Shown here piece by piece: positions 7,104 to 17,793 of a stretch of DNA of 64,000 nt. The notes beneath the pieces are model-generated. The model was not told where the DNA came from and ran no database searches. It saw only the letters and a program-made list of their open reading frames with translations. Position 1 is the stretch's first letter; each line of letters opens with the position of its first letter. The position numbers and the translations under genes were made by a program. This DNA comes from CAVQFO01 sp963711725 (GTDB lineage: Bacteria; Pseudomonadota; Gammaproteobacteria; Nitrococcales; Aquisalimonadaceae), in the NCBI GenBank assembly GCA_963711725.1, contig CAVQFO010000042.1:124001-188000 (forward strand), in the 5' to 3' direction.

Positions 7104-7882
7104 TGGACCAGCGGGGATTCCGCGGCTTCGAGGTCGATGCCCTCGATTTCCGCTTCTCCCGCCAAGCGTTTCAGATATTGGCTCACGGCGCGGCGGCGGG
7201 ATTGTTCTTCCAGGTATTCGGCGATCTGCGGGCGTACGTGTTCGAACTCCAGCGGGCGGCCTTCGATCCGGCGGTCCACCCAGACCACATGAAATCCATA
7301 CCGGCTTTCGATGGGCTGCTCGGCCAGGCCTTCTTCCATGCGCGTCAGCGCATCTTCGAACTCCGGGACGGTCTGGCCGCGGCTGAGTTGGCCGAGGTTG
7401 CCGCCGTGTTCTTTTGAGGGGCAGGCGGAGTGTTGGCGGGCGAGTTCGGCGAAGGTGTCGGGCTTGGCTTGGAGGTCGGCGATCAGGGCTTCGGCCAGGT
7501 CGCGCGCCTGGTCACGGCCGTCCAGATCGTCGGGGGCGGCGGCGAGGAGGATGTGCCGGGCCTCGAACAGGTCGGGGCTGCGGAAGCGGTCGCGGTTGTT
7601 TTCGAAGTAGGTGCGGCAGAAGGCTTCGTCGGCTTCGGGGCTGGGGACTTCGCGATCCAGCAGGGCGTCGATGGCCTCGTCTTCGGCGGTGCCGGCTTCG
7701 CCTTCGGCTTGGGCGGGGTCGTAAAGGCCCAGTTCGGTGGCCCGTTGCAGCAGGAGTTCACGGATGACCAGGGCGACGGCGGCTTGGTATTGGCTGTTGC
7801 GGGGGTCGTCGGCCTTGTGGAAGGCGGATTCCACGTTGACGGCTTGGTCGGTGATGGTTTGGCCGTTGACGGTAATGGGCAT
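7100..7882 (-). CDS. PpiC/NifM-type peptidylprolyl isomerase of the nar operon
   Basis: A 260-residue protein. A helical N-terminal half (about 1-100) is followed by a parvulin rotamase domain (about 105-205) with the typical segments EARHILL, FAELARQHSACPSKEHGGNLG and ESRYGFHVVWVDRR. Such NifM-like isomerases are known as the last gene of nar operons in several denitrifiers and are thought to help mature the nitrate reductase complex. There is no signal peptide, so it should act in the cytoplasm. It lies about 215 bp downstream of narI, separated by a REP hairpin and a long hairpin repeat. It may therefore be partly uncoupled from the operon. Confidence 0.85.
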   Translation of the reverse strand: MPITVNGQTITDQAVNVESAFHKADDPRNSQYQAAVALVIRELLLQRATELGLYDPAQAEGEAGTAEDEAIDALLDREVPSPEADEAFCRTYFENNRDRFRSPDLFEARHILLAAAPDDLDGRDQARDLAEALIADLQAKPDTFAELARQHSACPSKEHGGNLGQLSRGQTVPEFEDALTRMEEGLAEQPIESRYGFHVVWVDRRIEGRPLEFEHVRPQIAEYLEEQSRRRAVSQYLKRLAGEAEIEGIDLEAAESPLVQ

Positions 7883-7936
7883 GGTGGGCCTCGGGCGTTA
7901 TGCGGTTAAAAATCGTGTCGGCGTTGCCGACGGGTT

Positions 7937-7962
7937 GTCGGATTACGCGTTGCTAATCCGAC
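7937..7962. repeat. REP-like hairpin, GTCGGATTA/TAATCCGAC
   Basis: A nine-base perfect inverted repeat with an 8-nt spacer, followed by CTACAT. Similar hairpins occur at 23619-23644 and 23788-23811. Confidence 0.65.
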
Positions 7963-7978
7963 CTACATTGACCGTTTC

Positions 7979-8074
7979 GGGTCACGAAGGGGGAGACGGA
8001 CCACGAAGTACACGAAGAGGAATGGGTGACTCACTCCAAAACCCTTCGTGCTCTTCGTGCATCCTTCGTGACCC
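7979..8074. repeat. Long hairpin repeat with CACGAAG words
   Basis: Arms begin GGGTCACGAAGG and end CCTTCGTGACCC. Within each arm the word CACGAAG (or CTTCGTG) recurs two to three times. It lies in the 214-bp gap between narI and ppiC. Four other hairpins in this window have the same design with different words. Confidence 0.7.
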
Positions 8075-8096
8075 AAAAACGTTGATCCCGATCCCC

Positions 8097-8777
8097 TTAC
8101 CGCTGGCGCACGATCTGGTAGCGGCGGCCCAGGTACCAGATGGGGGCGCTCCAGATGTGGACCAGGCGGGTGAAGGGGAAGACCAGGAACATGGTCAGGC
8201 CGACGAAGATGTGGGCCTTGTAGATCCAGGGCACGTCCCGAATGAACTCGGCGGCGTTGCCGTGGAAGGTGACGATGTGCTGGGCCCAGTCGGCCAGGAG
8301 CAGCATTTCGGCGCCGTTGAGGTGCTGGGCGGAGACGGTGATGGTGATCAGGCCCAGGATGAGCTGCACGTAGAGCAGCAGCAGGATGAAGATGTCCATC
8401 TTGCTGGAGTTGGCGCGCACGCGGGGAATGAACAGCCTGCGGTAGATGAGGATGGTCATGCCGATGAAGCACATCGTGCCGAAGATGCCGCCGGCGGTCA
8501 TGGCCAGGAGCTGCTTGCTGTGCGGCGTGAGGCCGAACACGGGATACAGCGAGTGGGGCATGAGCAGGCCCACCAGGTGGCCGAAGAACAGCAGCAGAAT
8601 CCCGACGTGGAACAGGTTGTTGCCCCAGCGGAAGCTGGAGCCGCCGGAGAGCATCTGGCTGGACTGGGCGCGCCAGGTGTATTGGCTCATGTCGAAGCGG
8701 ATCAGGCTGCCGATCAGGAACACCCCGCCGGCGATGTACGGGTAGACACCGAAAAGTAGCGTGTTGAGGTAATCCAT
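8097..8777 (-). CDS. narI: Respiratory nitrate reductase gamma subunit NarI
   Basis: A 226-residue membrane cytochrome b. It takes electrons from quinol at the outer face of the membrane and passes them through two b hemes to NarH. Five hydrophobic segments are visible, with His residues in the expected helices (for example FHVGILLLFFGH near the N-terminus and FTRLVHIWSAP near the C-terminus). It starts MDYLNTLLFG and follows narJ by 15 bases within the narGHJI operon. The length and full sequence fit the family well. Confidence 0.95.
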   Translation of the reverse strand: MDYLNTLLFGVYPYIAGGVFLIGSLIRFDMSQYTWRAQSSQMLSGGSSFRWGNNLFHVGILLLFFGHLVGLLMPHSLYPVFGLTPHSKQLLAMTAGGIFGTMCFIGMTILIYRRLFIPRVRANSSKMDIFILLLLYVQLILGLITITVSAQHLNGAEMLLLADWAQHIVTFHGNAAEFIRDVPWIYKAHIFVGLTMFLVFPFTRLVHIWSAPIWYLGRRYQIVRQR

Positions 8778-8792
8778 GTCTCTTCCCTCGCG

Positions 8793-9488
8793 TTATTGCT
8801 GCGTGCGGGGCGCGCCCCACACCACCGGCTGGATTTCGGGTTTGCGCGGCGATGCGCTGGAACAACCACTGCCGGCGCCCATGCCGAAGGTGACGGGCTC
8901 CTCGGCCCAGACCTTGTCCAGGGCCTCGGGCGTGTCGTCGCGGGCCTCGCCGCTGACCTGCTGCACCAGCTCCGCGGGCGCGGCCTCGGCGCCGGCCAGC
9001 TCCAGCAGGGGCGGGAACAGGACGGCGTAGGGGTTTTCGCGCTCGGTGAGGCGCAGGTGCAGCACCTGGAGCAGGTGGGCGATTTCGCCCAGCCAATCCC
9101 GTGCTTCGGCCTCGGGCAGGGTGGAACAGAACTCCAGGAACAAGGGCACGTAGTCCGGAAGCTCGCTCACTGCGATCTGGAAGCCGTGCTGGTTGTAGAC
9201 ATCCAGCAGATCGACCATGGCCTGGCCCCGATCGCGGGACTCGCCGTGCACGTGCTCGAACAAGTGCAGGGAGGTGGAGCGGCCGCGGTCGAAGGTCTCG
9301 ATGTAGCGGGCCTCCATCTCCATCAGGTCGCTGGCGGCGAGATCCCAAATGAAGGCGGCCAGGGCGTCGCGGTCGGCGGCGCCGATCAGGCCTTCTTCGT
9401 TCAGGACTTCCACCAGATCGCTGGCGGCGGCCTGCAGTTCCGCCGTGGGGTAATGCAGCAGCGCGCCGATGACTTTAAGGGTCTTCAT
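8793..9488 (-). CDS. narJ: Nitrate reductase assembly chaperone NarJ
   Basis: A 231-residue helical cytoplasmic chaperone of the TorD/NarJ family. It holds apo-NarG for insertion of the molybdenum cofactor and membrane attachment through NarI. The start ATG overlaps the narH stop codon in an ATGA arrangement, with GGAGGGG just upstream, so longer in-frame extensions are excluded. The acidic core ARYIETFDRGRSTSLHLFEHVHGESRDRG is characteristic (only its segments YIETFD and LFEHVHG are needed for recognition). The last 25 residues are low-complexity. Confidence 0.94.
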   Translation of the reverse strand: MKTLKVIGALLHYPTAELQAAASDLVEVLNEEGLIGAADRDALAAFIWDLAASDLMEMEARYIETFDRGRSTSLHLFEHVHGESRDRGQAMVDLLDVYNQHGFQIAVSELPDYVPLFLEFCSTLPEAEARDWLGEIAHLLQVLHLRLTERENPYAVLFPPLLELAGAEAAPAELVQQVSGEARDDTPEALDKVWAEEPVTFGMGAGSGCSSASPRKPEIQPVVWGAPRTQQ

Positions 9489-11042
9489 CTCTGCTCCCCT
9501 CCGTTCTTGAATTCGACCTTCACGGGGAAGCCGCGCCGGGTCGGGTCCTTGCCGCCGAACAGGCTGGGCTTGGAGACGCCGTTGGAGTTGCAGCCGTCGC
9601 CGAAGGTGAAGCCGCAGCCGTTGCGCAGGCCGTAGGTGTCTTCGTCTTCGGCGGCCTCCCGGTGGGCGGTGGGCACCACGAAGCGATCCTCGTAGTTGGC
9701 GATGGCCATGGTTTGGTACATGTCCTCCACCATCTCCTCGGTGAGCCCGACCTCCTCCAGCACCTTCGTGTCGGTGACGCCTTCCACCGTCTGGCCACGC
9801 TTGAAGGCGCGCATGGCGAGCATGCGTTCCAGGGCGCGGGCCACGGGGCGCTCGTCGCCGGCGGTGAGCAGGTTGGCCAGGTACTTCAGCGGGATGCGCA
9901 GGGATTTCACGTCCGGCAGCAGGCCGTTGCTCTCCACCTTGCCGGCGTCGGCGGCATGCTGGATGGGCGACAGCGGCGGGATGTACCAGACCATGGGAAG
10001 CGTGCGGTACTCCGGATGCAGCGGGAAGGCGACCTTCCAGTCCATGGCCATCTTGTAGACGGGGGAGCGCTTGGCGGCCTCCAGCCACGCCTCGGGGATG
10101 CCCTGGGCGCGGGCCTCGCGGATCACTTCGGGATCGTTGGGGTCCAGGAACACACGCAGTTGCTGCTCGTAGAGATCCTGCTCGGAGGGCGCGCTGGCGG
10201 CGTCCTTGATCTTGTCGGCGTCATAGAGCATCACGCCCAGATAGCGGATGCGGCCCACACAGGTCTCGGAGCAGACGGTGGGCATGCCCGACTCGATACG
10301 CGGATAGCAGAAGGTGCACTTCTCGGATTTGCCGGACTGCCAGTTGAAGTAGATCTTCTTGTACGGGCAGCCGGAGATGCACATGCGCCAGCCGCGGCAT
10401 TTGTCCTGGTCGATCAGGACGATGCCGTCTTCCTCGCGCTTGTAGATGGCGCCGCTGGGGCAGCTGGCCACGCAGGTGGGGTTCAGGCAGTGCTCGCAGA
10501 GGCGGGGCAGGTACATCATGAAGGTGTTTTCGAACTGCCCGTAGATCTCCTTCTGCACGTTCTGGAAGTTGTAATCCTTGGAGCGCTTCTCGAACTCCGT
10601 GCCCAGGATCTCCTCCCAGTTCGGGCCCCACTCGATCTTGTCCATGGGCTTGCCGGTGACGGCCGAGAACGGCTTGGCCACGGGCTGGGCCTTGGAGTCC
10701 TTGGCGTTGTGCAGGCGCTGGTAGTCGAAGTTGAACGGCTCGTAGTAGTCGTCGATGGCCGGCAGGTCCGGGTTGGCGAACACGTTCGCCAGCACCCGCC
10801 ACTTGCCGCCGATGCGCGGGCTTGAGGCCGCCGCCGTTGAGCTTCCAGCCGCCGTTCCAGCGCTTCTGGTTTTCCCAGTCCTTGGGGTAGCCGATGCCGG
10901 GCTTGGTCTCGACGTTGTTGAACCAGGCGTACTCCATGCCCTCGCGGCTGGTCCACACGTTTTTGCAGGTGACCGAGCAGGTGTGGCAGCCGATGCACTT
11001 GTCCAGATTCAGAACTTTTCCGATCTGAGCACGGATCTTCAT
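9485..11042 (-). CDS. narH: Nitrate reductase beta subunit NarH (one frameshift)
   Basis: The iron-sulfur electron-transfer subunit, about 518 residues. It starts MKIRAQIGKVLNLDKC at an ATG overlapping the narG stop (ATGA). Four cysteine groups are visible: CIGCHTCSVTC, CEHCLNPTCVASC, CRGWRMCISGC and CTFC...CSETC. In the third, Trp replaces a Cys, which in this family gives a [3Fe-4S] cluster. The frame breaks at about 10821, where AAGCCCGCGC appears to contain one extra C. Removing it restores GLKPRIGGKWRVLANV. The break lies in a C/G run and looks like a sequencing error. Confidence 0.93.
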
Positions 11043-14000
11043 TTCACGTACTCCTGTTCCAGAATGCTTTCGTCGTCGCCTTCCAGCCAATCGACCTTGT
11101 TCATCTTGCGCAGGATGACGAACTCGTCGCGGTTGGAGCCGACGGTGCCGTAGTAGTTGAAGCCGTAACTCTGCTGGGCGTAGCCGCCGATCATGTGGGT
11201 GGGCTTGAGCACGATGCGGGTTACGGAGTTGTGGATGCCGCCGCGGCCGCCGGTGACCTCGGAGCCGGGGATGTTCACCAGCCGTTCCTGGGCGTGGTAC
11301 ATCATCACCATGCCCTCGGGCACCCGCTGGGAGACCACCGCCCGGGCGGTGAGCGCGCCGTTGACGTTGAAGCACTCGATCCAGTCGTTGTCCTCGATGC
11401 CGGCCTTCTTGGCGTCGATCTCGGACATCCAGACGATGGGCCCGCCGCGGGAGAGCGTGAGCATCAGCAGGTTGTCGGAATAGGTGCTGTGGATGCCCCA
11501 TTTCTGGTGGGGGGTGATCCAGTTCAGCACCAGCTCCTTGTTGCCGTTGCCCTTCTTCTCCAGCAGCGGCCCCCAGCTCTTGGTGTTCACCGGCGGGCGG
11601 TAGGCGGTGAAGCCCTCGCCGAAGGCCCGCATCCACTTGTGATCCTGGTAGACCTGCTGGCGGCCGGTGAGCGTGCGCCAGGGGATCAGCTCGTGGACGT
11701 TGGTGTAGCCGGCGTTGTAGCAGACCTTCTCCGATTCGATGCCCGACCAGGTGGGCGAGGAGATGATCTTGCGCGGCTGGGCCTGGATGTCGCGGAAGCG
11801 GATGTGTTCGTCTTCCTTGTGCCGGGCCAGGTGGGCGTGCTCGCGGCCGGTGGCCTTGGACAGGGCGTCCCAGGCCTTCACGGCGACGTGGCCGTTGGTC
11901 TCCGGCGCCAGGGACATGACCGTGTCGGCGGCCTCGATGGCCGTCTCCATCTTGGGCCGGCCCTGGGCGGCGCCGTGGCGGTGCACGCCGTGGAGCTTGC
12001 CCAGGTACTCGATCTCGGCCTCGGTGTTCCAGTTGATGCCCTTGCCGCCGTTGCCCAGCTTGTCCAGCAGCGGGCCGACGGAGACGAAGCGGTCGTAGGT
12101 GGCCGGGTAGTCCCGCTCCACCACCACCATGTTGGGCATGGTCTTGCCGGGAATCGCCTCGCACTCGCCCTTCTTCCAGTCGGCCACGTCCAGGGCCTGG
12201 GCCAGTTCGCCGGGGGTGTCGTGCAGCAGGGGCACGGTGACCAGATCCTTCTCCACGCCCAGGTGGCCTTCGGCGGCCTGGGAGAAGGCCTTGGCGATGC
12301 CCTTGTAGATCTCCCAGTCGGTGCGGGATTCCCAGGCCGGGTTCACCGCCTCGGACAGCGGATGGATGAAGGGGTGCATGTCCGAGGTGTTGAGGTCGTC
12401 CTTCTCGTACCAGCTGGCCGTGGGCAGCACGATGTCGGAGTACAGGCAGGTGGTGGACATGCGGAAGTCCAGGGTCACCAGCAGGTCCAGCTTGCCCTCG
12501 GGGGCCTCGTCGTGCCAGACCACTTCCTGGGGTTTGTCGCCGTCCTGGCTGCCCAGGTCCTTGCCCTGCACGCCGTTGGTGGTGCCCAGCAGGTGCTTGA
12601 GGAAGTACTCGTGGCCCTTGCCGCTGGAGCCCAGCATGTTGGAGCGCCAGACGAACATGTTGCGGGGCCAGTTGGCGGGGTTGTCCGGGTCTTCGCAGGC
12701 CAGTTTCAGATCGCCGGACTTTCAGCGACTCGACCACGTAGTCCTTGGGGTCCTTGCCGGCCTTTTCGGCCTCGCGCAGCCACCGCCAGCGGGTTGCGGC
12801 CGAGCTGCGGGGCCGAGGGCAGCCAGCCCATGCGCTCGGCGCGCACGTTGAAGTCGATCATGCTGCCCTGCCAGTCTTCCGGCTTGGCCAGCGGCGAGAG
12901 GATCTCGCGCACGGAGATCTTCTCGTAGCGCCACTGATCGGTGTGGGCATAGAAGAAGGAGGTGCGAGTTCATGTGCCGCGGCGGACGGTTCCAGTCCAG
13001 GGCGAAGGCCACGGGCAGCCAGCCGGTCTGGGGGCGCAGCTTTTCCTGGCCCACGTAGTGGGACCAGCCGCCGCCGGACTGGCCGATGCAGCCGCACATC
13101 ACCAGCATGTTGATGATGCCGCGGTAGTTCATGTCCATGTGGTACCAGTGGTTCAGGCCGGCGCCCAGGATGACCATGGAACGGCCGTGGGTCTTGTGGG
13201 CCGTCTCGGCGAAGCGCCGGGCCACCTGGATCACGTTCTCGGCCTTCACGCCGGTGATGTGCTCCTGCCAGGCCGGGGTGTAGGGCAGGTCGTCCTCGTA
13301 GGACTTGGCGCAGTTGTCGTCGTCCAGGCCGCGATCCAGGCCGTAGTGGGCCATCATCAGGTCGTAGACGGTGGCGACATACTCCTCGGAACCGTCGGCC
13401 AGGGTGATCCGCGCGCACCGGCACCTTGCGGGGCAGGATGTCGTCGTGGTCGGTATGCTCGGAACTGCTCGTGCTGCTCGCCGCCGAAATAGGGGAAGGC
13501 AGACCGTCTCCACCGAGTCGCGGGCATCCAGCAGGGACAGGCGCAGGCGGGTGTCGTTGCCGTCGGCGTCCTTTTCTTCCAGGTTCCACTTGGCCCTGTT
13601 CGCCCCAGCGGAAGCCGATGGAGCCCTGGGGCGCGACCAGGCTGTTGTCCCGCGATTCGTCGAAGGCCAGGGTCTTCCACTCGGGGTTGTTGGCCTGGCC
13701 CAGGTTGTCCTGGAGGTCCGAGGCGCGCAGGAAGCGGCCGGGGATCAGGCCCTGCTCGCCCTTCTCAAGGCGCACCAGCATGGGCATGTCGGTGTACTTG
13801 CGGCAGTAGTCGGTGAAGTAGTCCGACGGGTTGTCCAGGTGGAACTCGCGCAGGATGACGTGGCCCATGGCCATGGCCAGCGCGGCGTCGGTGCCCTGCT
13901 TGGGCGCCAGCCAGCGGTCGGCGAACTTGGTGGCCTCGGCGTAGTCCGGGGAGACCACGCAGATCTCGGTGCCCTTGTAGCGCACCTCGGTCATGAAGTG

Positions 14001-14796
14001 GGCGTCGGGCGTGCGGGTCTGGGGCACGTTGGAGCCCCACATCATCAGGAAGCCGGCGTTGTACCAGTCGGCGGATTCCGGCACGTCGGTCTGCTCGCCC
14101 CAGGTCATGGGGGAGCTGGGCGGCAGATCGCAGTAGAAATCGTAGAAGCTCATGCAGGTCCCGCCGATCAGGGACAGATAGCGGGAGCCGGCGGCGTAGG
14201 AGAGCATGGACATGGCCGGGATGGGCGAGAAACCGATGATGCGGTCCGGGCCGTATTGCTTGGCGGTGTAGACGTTGGCCGCCGCCGATCAGCTCGTTGA
14301 CCTCTTCCCAGTTCGAACGCACGAAGCCGCCCATGCCCCGGCGGCTCTTGTAGGACTTGCTCTTGGCCTCGTCCTGGACGATGGAGGTCCAGGCCTCCAC
14401 CGGATCGCTGTGCTGCTGCTTCGCCTCGCGCCACAAGCGCAGCAGGTGGCCGCGCACCATGGGGTGCTTGAGGCGGTTGGCGCTGTAGATGTACCAGGAG
14501 TAGCTGGCGCCCCGGGGGCAGCCGCGCGGCTCGTGGTTGGGCAGGTCCGGGCGGGTGCGGGGGTAGTCCGTCTGCTGGGTTTCCCAGGTCACCAGGCCGT
14601 TCTTGACGTAGATCTTCCAGCTACACGAGCCGGTGCAGTTCACGCCGTGGGTGGAGCGCACGATCTTGTCGTGCTGCCAGCGCTGGCGGTACGAATTTTC
14701 CCAGGTGCGGTCTTCCTTGGTGGTTTGTCCGTGTCCCTCGGCGAATTCGCCCTGGACCTTCTTGAAGAACATCAATCGGTCTAGAAAATGGCTCAT
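11039..14796 (-). CDS. narG: Nitrate reductase alpha subunit NarG (multiple frameshifts)
   Basis: The catalytic Mo-bis-MGD subunit, about 1250 residues, reducing nitrate to nitrite at the cytoplasmic face. The N-terminal FS0 cluster ligands are present (HGVNCTGSC and the later GCPRG). The ESADWYN segment expected to hold the Mo-ligating Asp is also there, as is WGSNVPQTRTPDAHF. The last 539 residues are in one open frame. Between about 12.7 and 14.3 kb the frame breaks about eight times, near 14286, 13595, 13502, 13455, 13410, 12968, 12785 and 12721. Each break is best explained by one extra base, and removing them gives continuous NarG sequence. Clustered sequencing error is the likelier cause, but loss of function is not excluded. 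Confidence 0.9.
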
Positions 14797-14831
14797 TGTT
14801 GGCTCCGTTTTGCTGAATCGGCTAGCACAGC

Positions 14832-14856
14832 GCGGGGCGCCACACAGGCGCCCCGC
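14832..14856. promoter_or_regulatory. Intercistronic stem-loop between narK2 and narG
   Basis: GCGGGGCGCC and GGCGCCCCGC pair perfectly around a 5-nt loop. No U-run follows, so it is not a typical terminator. It could stabilise or process the narK/narG transcript. Confidence 0.55.
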
Positions 14857-14874
14857 TTCCCGGCATTTGCTGTC

Positions 14875-16278
14875 TCAGCAGGGGATCTCCGCGTTCTTGC
14901 GGTGGTACCACCACCAGGTCACGGCCACGCAGGTCACGTAGTAGGCGACGAACACATACAGCGCCGCCGTGGGCCCGCCGGTCAGGGCGATGGACGTGCC
15001 GTAGGCCTTGGGGATGAAGAAGGCGCCGTAGGCGGCCAGGGCGGAGGAGAAGCCCAGGGTCGCGGCGGACTCCTTGTTGGCGTTCTTGATGGCCTCGGCC
15101 AGGGCCTCGCCGCCCTTGCCCGCATTCCAGCGCTCATGCTGGGTGCGGAAGATGATGGGGATCATCCGGAAGGTGGAGCCGTTGCCGATCCCGGTGGTGA
15201 TGAACAGGATCATGAACATGGCGAAGAAGCCCCAGAAGTTGCCCACGCCGGGGCCCACGGGCAGGAAGTAGACCACTCCGAACACCGCCGCGATCATCAC
15301 GATGAAGTTCCAGAAGGTGACTCGCGCACCGCCGATCTTGTCGGCCATCCAGCCGCCCACCGGGCGGATCAGCGCGCCCACCATCGGGCCCAGGAAGGCG
15401 TATTGCAGCGGGTCCACGGTGGGGAACTGGGTCTTGATCAGCATGGGGAAGCCCGCGGAGTAGCCGATGAAGCTGCCGAAGGTGGCGATGTAGAGCCAGC
15501 TCATCAGCCACTGGTGCTTGCGCTTGAAGATCACGGCCTGGTCGGCGAAGGAGGCCTGGGCCGAGGCAATGTCGTTCATGCCGAACCAGGCGGCCACGGT
15601 AAAGATGGCCACGAAGGGCACCCAGATGAAGCCGGCGTTCTGCAGCCAGATCTGGCTGCCGTCCTTCAGGGTCTGGGGATCGCCGAACACGCCGCTGAAG
15701 ATGCCGGTGGTGATGACGATCGGCACCACGAACTGCATCACGGACACGCCCAGATTACCCAGGCCGGCGTTCAGGCCCAGGGCCGTGCCCTGCTGCTTCT
15801 TGGGATAGAAGAAGCTGATGTTGGCCATGCTGGAGGCGAAGTTGCCGCCGCCGAAGCCGCACAGCAGGGCGATGGTGATGAACACCCAGTACGGCGTGCT
15901 GGTGTCCTGCACGGCATAGCCCATCCACAGCGCCGGGATGATCAGCGAGGCGGTGGAGATGGTGGTCCATTTCCGCCCACCGAAGATCGGCACCATGAAG
16001 GAGTAGAAAATCCGCAGCGTGGCGCCGGACAGCCCCGGCAGCGCCGCCAGCCAGAACAGCTCGTTGGTGGCGAACGAGAAACCGAGGGCATTGAGCCGCA
16101 CGGTGACCGCGCTCCACACCAGCCAGACCGAGAAGGCCAGCAGCAGGCAGGGGATGGAGATCCACAGGTTGCGCGTGGCGATGCGCTTGCCCGTGGCCTC
16201 CCAGAAGGCCGGATCCTCCGGCCGCCAGTCGGTCAGCACGTGCTTCCCGGCGTGGTGTTTGTAGGTGTCTGCAACCAT
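14875..16278 (-). CDS. narK2: Nitrate/nitrite transporter NarK2
   Basis: A 467-residue major facilitator protein with 12 predicted membrane segments. The signature GLGNLGVSVMQF and the similar GGGNFASSMANISFFYP correspond to the two nitrate-signature regions of NarK proteins. Family knowledge from Paracoccus and Pseudomonas suggests that of a K1-K2 pair, K2 is the nitrate/nitrite exchanger and K1 the proton-linked nitrate importer. Assignment here rests on order and similarity. It lies between narK1 (37 bp upstream) and narG. Confidence 0.9.
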   Translation of the reverse strand: MVADTYKHHAGKHVLTDWRPEDPAFWEATGKRIATRNLWISIPCLLLAFSVWLVWSAVTVRLNALGFSFATNELFWLAALPGLSGATLRIFYSFMVPIFGGRKWTTISTASLIIPALWMGYAVQDTSTPYWVFITIALLCGFGGGNFASSMANISFFYPKKQQGTALGLNAGLGNLGVSVMQFVVPIVITTGIFSGVFGDPQTLKDGSQIWLQNAGFIWVPFVAIFTVAAWFGMNDIASAQASFADQAVIFKRKHQWLMSWLYIATFGSFIGYSAGFPMLIKTQFPTVDPLQYAFLGPMVGALIRPVGGWMADKIGGARVTFWNFIVMIAAVFGVVYFLPVGPGVGNFWGFFAMFMILFITTGIGNGSTFRMIPIIFRTQHERWNAGKGGEALAEAIKNANKESAATLGFSSALAAYGAFFIPKAYGTSIALTGGPTAALYVFVAYYVTCVAVTWWWYHRKNAEIPC

Positions 16279-16315
16279 GATTGCACTCTCCAGTTAATGA
16301 ATCCGTTGTATCGGC

Positions 16316-17683
16316 CTAGGCGTGGCTGCCGTGGGCACCGCCGGGAGTCGGCGCATCGTTGCGCGCGGACTCCTTGGAAACTTCCTGAATCTCGGGCAGA
16401 TACTGGTAGGCCTCTTCGCTCAGGGCCGGGATGCGCTGGCGCTCCATGCGCAGGATGGCGAAGTGCATCCACACCAGGCTGACGGCCACCACCAGGAACA
16501 TGAGCATGAAGCAGCTGGTCCAGATGCCGAGGGCATCGTTGAGCACGCCAAAGCTGATGGGCAGAACGAAGCCGCCCAGGCCGCCGATCATGCCCACCAG
16601 CCCGCCGACCGCGCCGACGTGGTTGGGGTAGTAGACGGGGATGTGCTTGTAGACCGCGGCTTTGCCCAGGGACATGAAGAAGCCCAGGACGATGGTCAGG
16701 GAGACGAACGGCACCAGGCCCAGCTTCATGGAGAACTCAATGGGACCGTTGATGCCCGAGACCACGTAGTGGGTCTGGGGATAGGCCAGGAAAAACAGCG
16801 CGATGACGGAGGCCGTGAAGGTCCAGTACATCACCCGGCGGGCGCCAAACTTGTCGGACAGCCAGCCGCCCAGGGCGCGGAACACGCTGGCCGGCAGGGC
16901 GTACATCGCAGCGAGCATGCCGGCCGTTTCGATACCCAGGCCGTAGGCGCCGACGTAGTAGCGGGGCAGCCAGGAGGCCAGGGCGACGAAGCCGCCGAAC
17001 ACGAAGAAATAGTAGAGGGCGAAGCGCCACACCTGCAGGTGCTTGAGCGGAGCGAGCTGCATGGCGGCGGAGTCGGGCTTGCGGCCCTCGCGGCGCCGCG
17101 CCACCAGGGCGGGATCGTCCTTGGTGGTCAGGAAATAGACCACGGCCATAATGGCCAGCACCGTCGCGTAGACCACCGCCGTCTTCTGCCAGCCCATGGC
17201 CACCAGCAGGAAGGGCGCGCCGAAGTTGGTCACCGCCGCACCGACGTTGCCCGCACCGAACACGCCCAGCGCCGTGCCCTGCTTCTCCTTTTCGAACCAG
17301 GAGGAGGTGTAGGCGATCCCGACGATGAACGAACCGCCGGCCAGGCCGATACCCAATGCGGCGACCAGGAACACCGCGTAGCTGTGCACGAATGACAGCA
17401 GGTAAACGCACACCGCGGTGACCAGCATCAGGATGGTGTAGACCAGTCGGCCGCCGTACTGCTCGGTCCACACGCCCAGAAAGATGCGGCTGATGGAACC
17501 GGTGAGCACCGGCGTGGCAACGAGGATGCCGAACTGGGTATCGCTGAGCCCCAGCTCCTGCTTGATGCGCACACCGATGATGGAGAAGATGGTCCAGACG
17601 GCGAAACACACCGTAAAGGCCAGGGTACTCAAACCGAGCGCCCGGTATTGATCGGGTTTCGTGACCCCTTCCAGGTTTCTCAT
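16316..17683 (-). CDS. narK1: Nitrate transporter NarK1, first gene of nar operon
   Basis: A 455-residue major facilitator protein with 12 predicted membrane helices. The nitrate-signature segments GAGNVGAAVTNFGAPF and GLVGMIGGLGGFVLP are present. The start ATG at 17683 (MRNLEGVTK) is preceded by AAGGAGG, which is stronger than any upstream in-frame start. It is the promoter-proximal gene of narK1K2GHJI, with an FNR/DNR-like box 70-84 bases upstream. The expected role is nitrate uptake with protons at the start of anaerobic growth. Confidence 0.92.
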   Translation of the reverse strand: MRNLEGVTKPDQYRALGLSTLAFTVCFAVWTIFSIIGVRIKQELGLSDTQFGILVATPVLTGSISRIFLGVWTEQYGGRLVYTILMLVTAVCVYLLSFVHSYAVFLVAALGIGLAGGSFIVGIAYTSSWFEKEKQGTALGVFGAGNVGAAVTNFGAPFLLVAMGWQKTAVVYATVLAIMAVVYFLTTKDDPALVARRREGRKPDSAAMQLAPLKHLQVWRFALYYFFVFGGFVALASWLPRYYVGAYGLGIETAGMLAAMYALPASVFRALGGWLSDKFGARRVMYWTFTASVIALFFLAYPQTHYVVSGINGPIEFSMKLGLVPFVSLTIVLGFFMSLGKAAVYKHIPVYYPNHVGAVGGLVGMIGGLGGFVLPISFGVLNDALGIWTSCFMLMFLVVAVSLVWMHFAILRMERQRIPALSEEAYQYLPEIQEVSKESARNDAPTPGGAHGSHA

Positions 17684-17752
17684 GGCAGCCTCCTTAGGCC
17701 GTACTTCGTTTCTGCTTAGGGCCGAAATTAGGAGGCAGCCACTCCGGCAACA

Positions 17753-17766
17753 TTGACCCAAATCAA
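17753..17766 (-). promoter_or_regulatory. FNR/DNR-type box upstream of narK1
   Basis: TTGAC-CCAA-ATCAA matches the TTGAT-N4-ATCAA consensus of FNR, ANR and DNR at nine of ten positions. Its centre is about 76 bases from the narK1 start. This places a transcription start near 17718 if the site acts at -41.5. It probably gives oxygen/NO control of the whole nar operon. Confidence 0.7.
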
Positions 17767-17793
17767 TGGATCAGGGGAGGCCGTGGAGAACAA

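Noticed and set aside
11195..12928. Long open frame on the plus strand opposite narG (577 codons), and similar long antisense frames opposite pcs, the metal ATPase and narX
   Set aside because: High GC at third positions leaves few stops on the opposite strand. The predicted peptides are His/Gly/Val-rich and match no family, while the minus-strand genes are certain.
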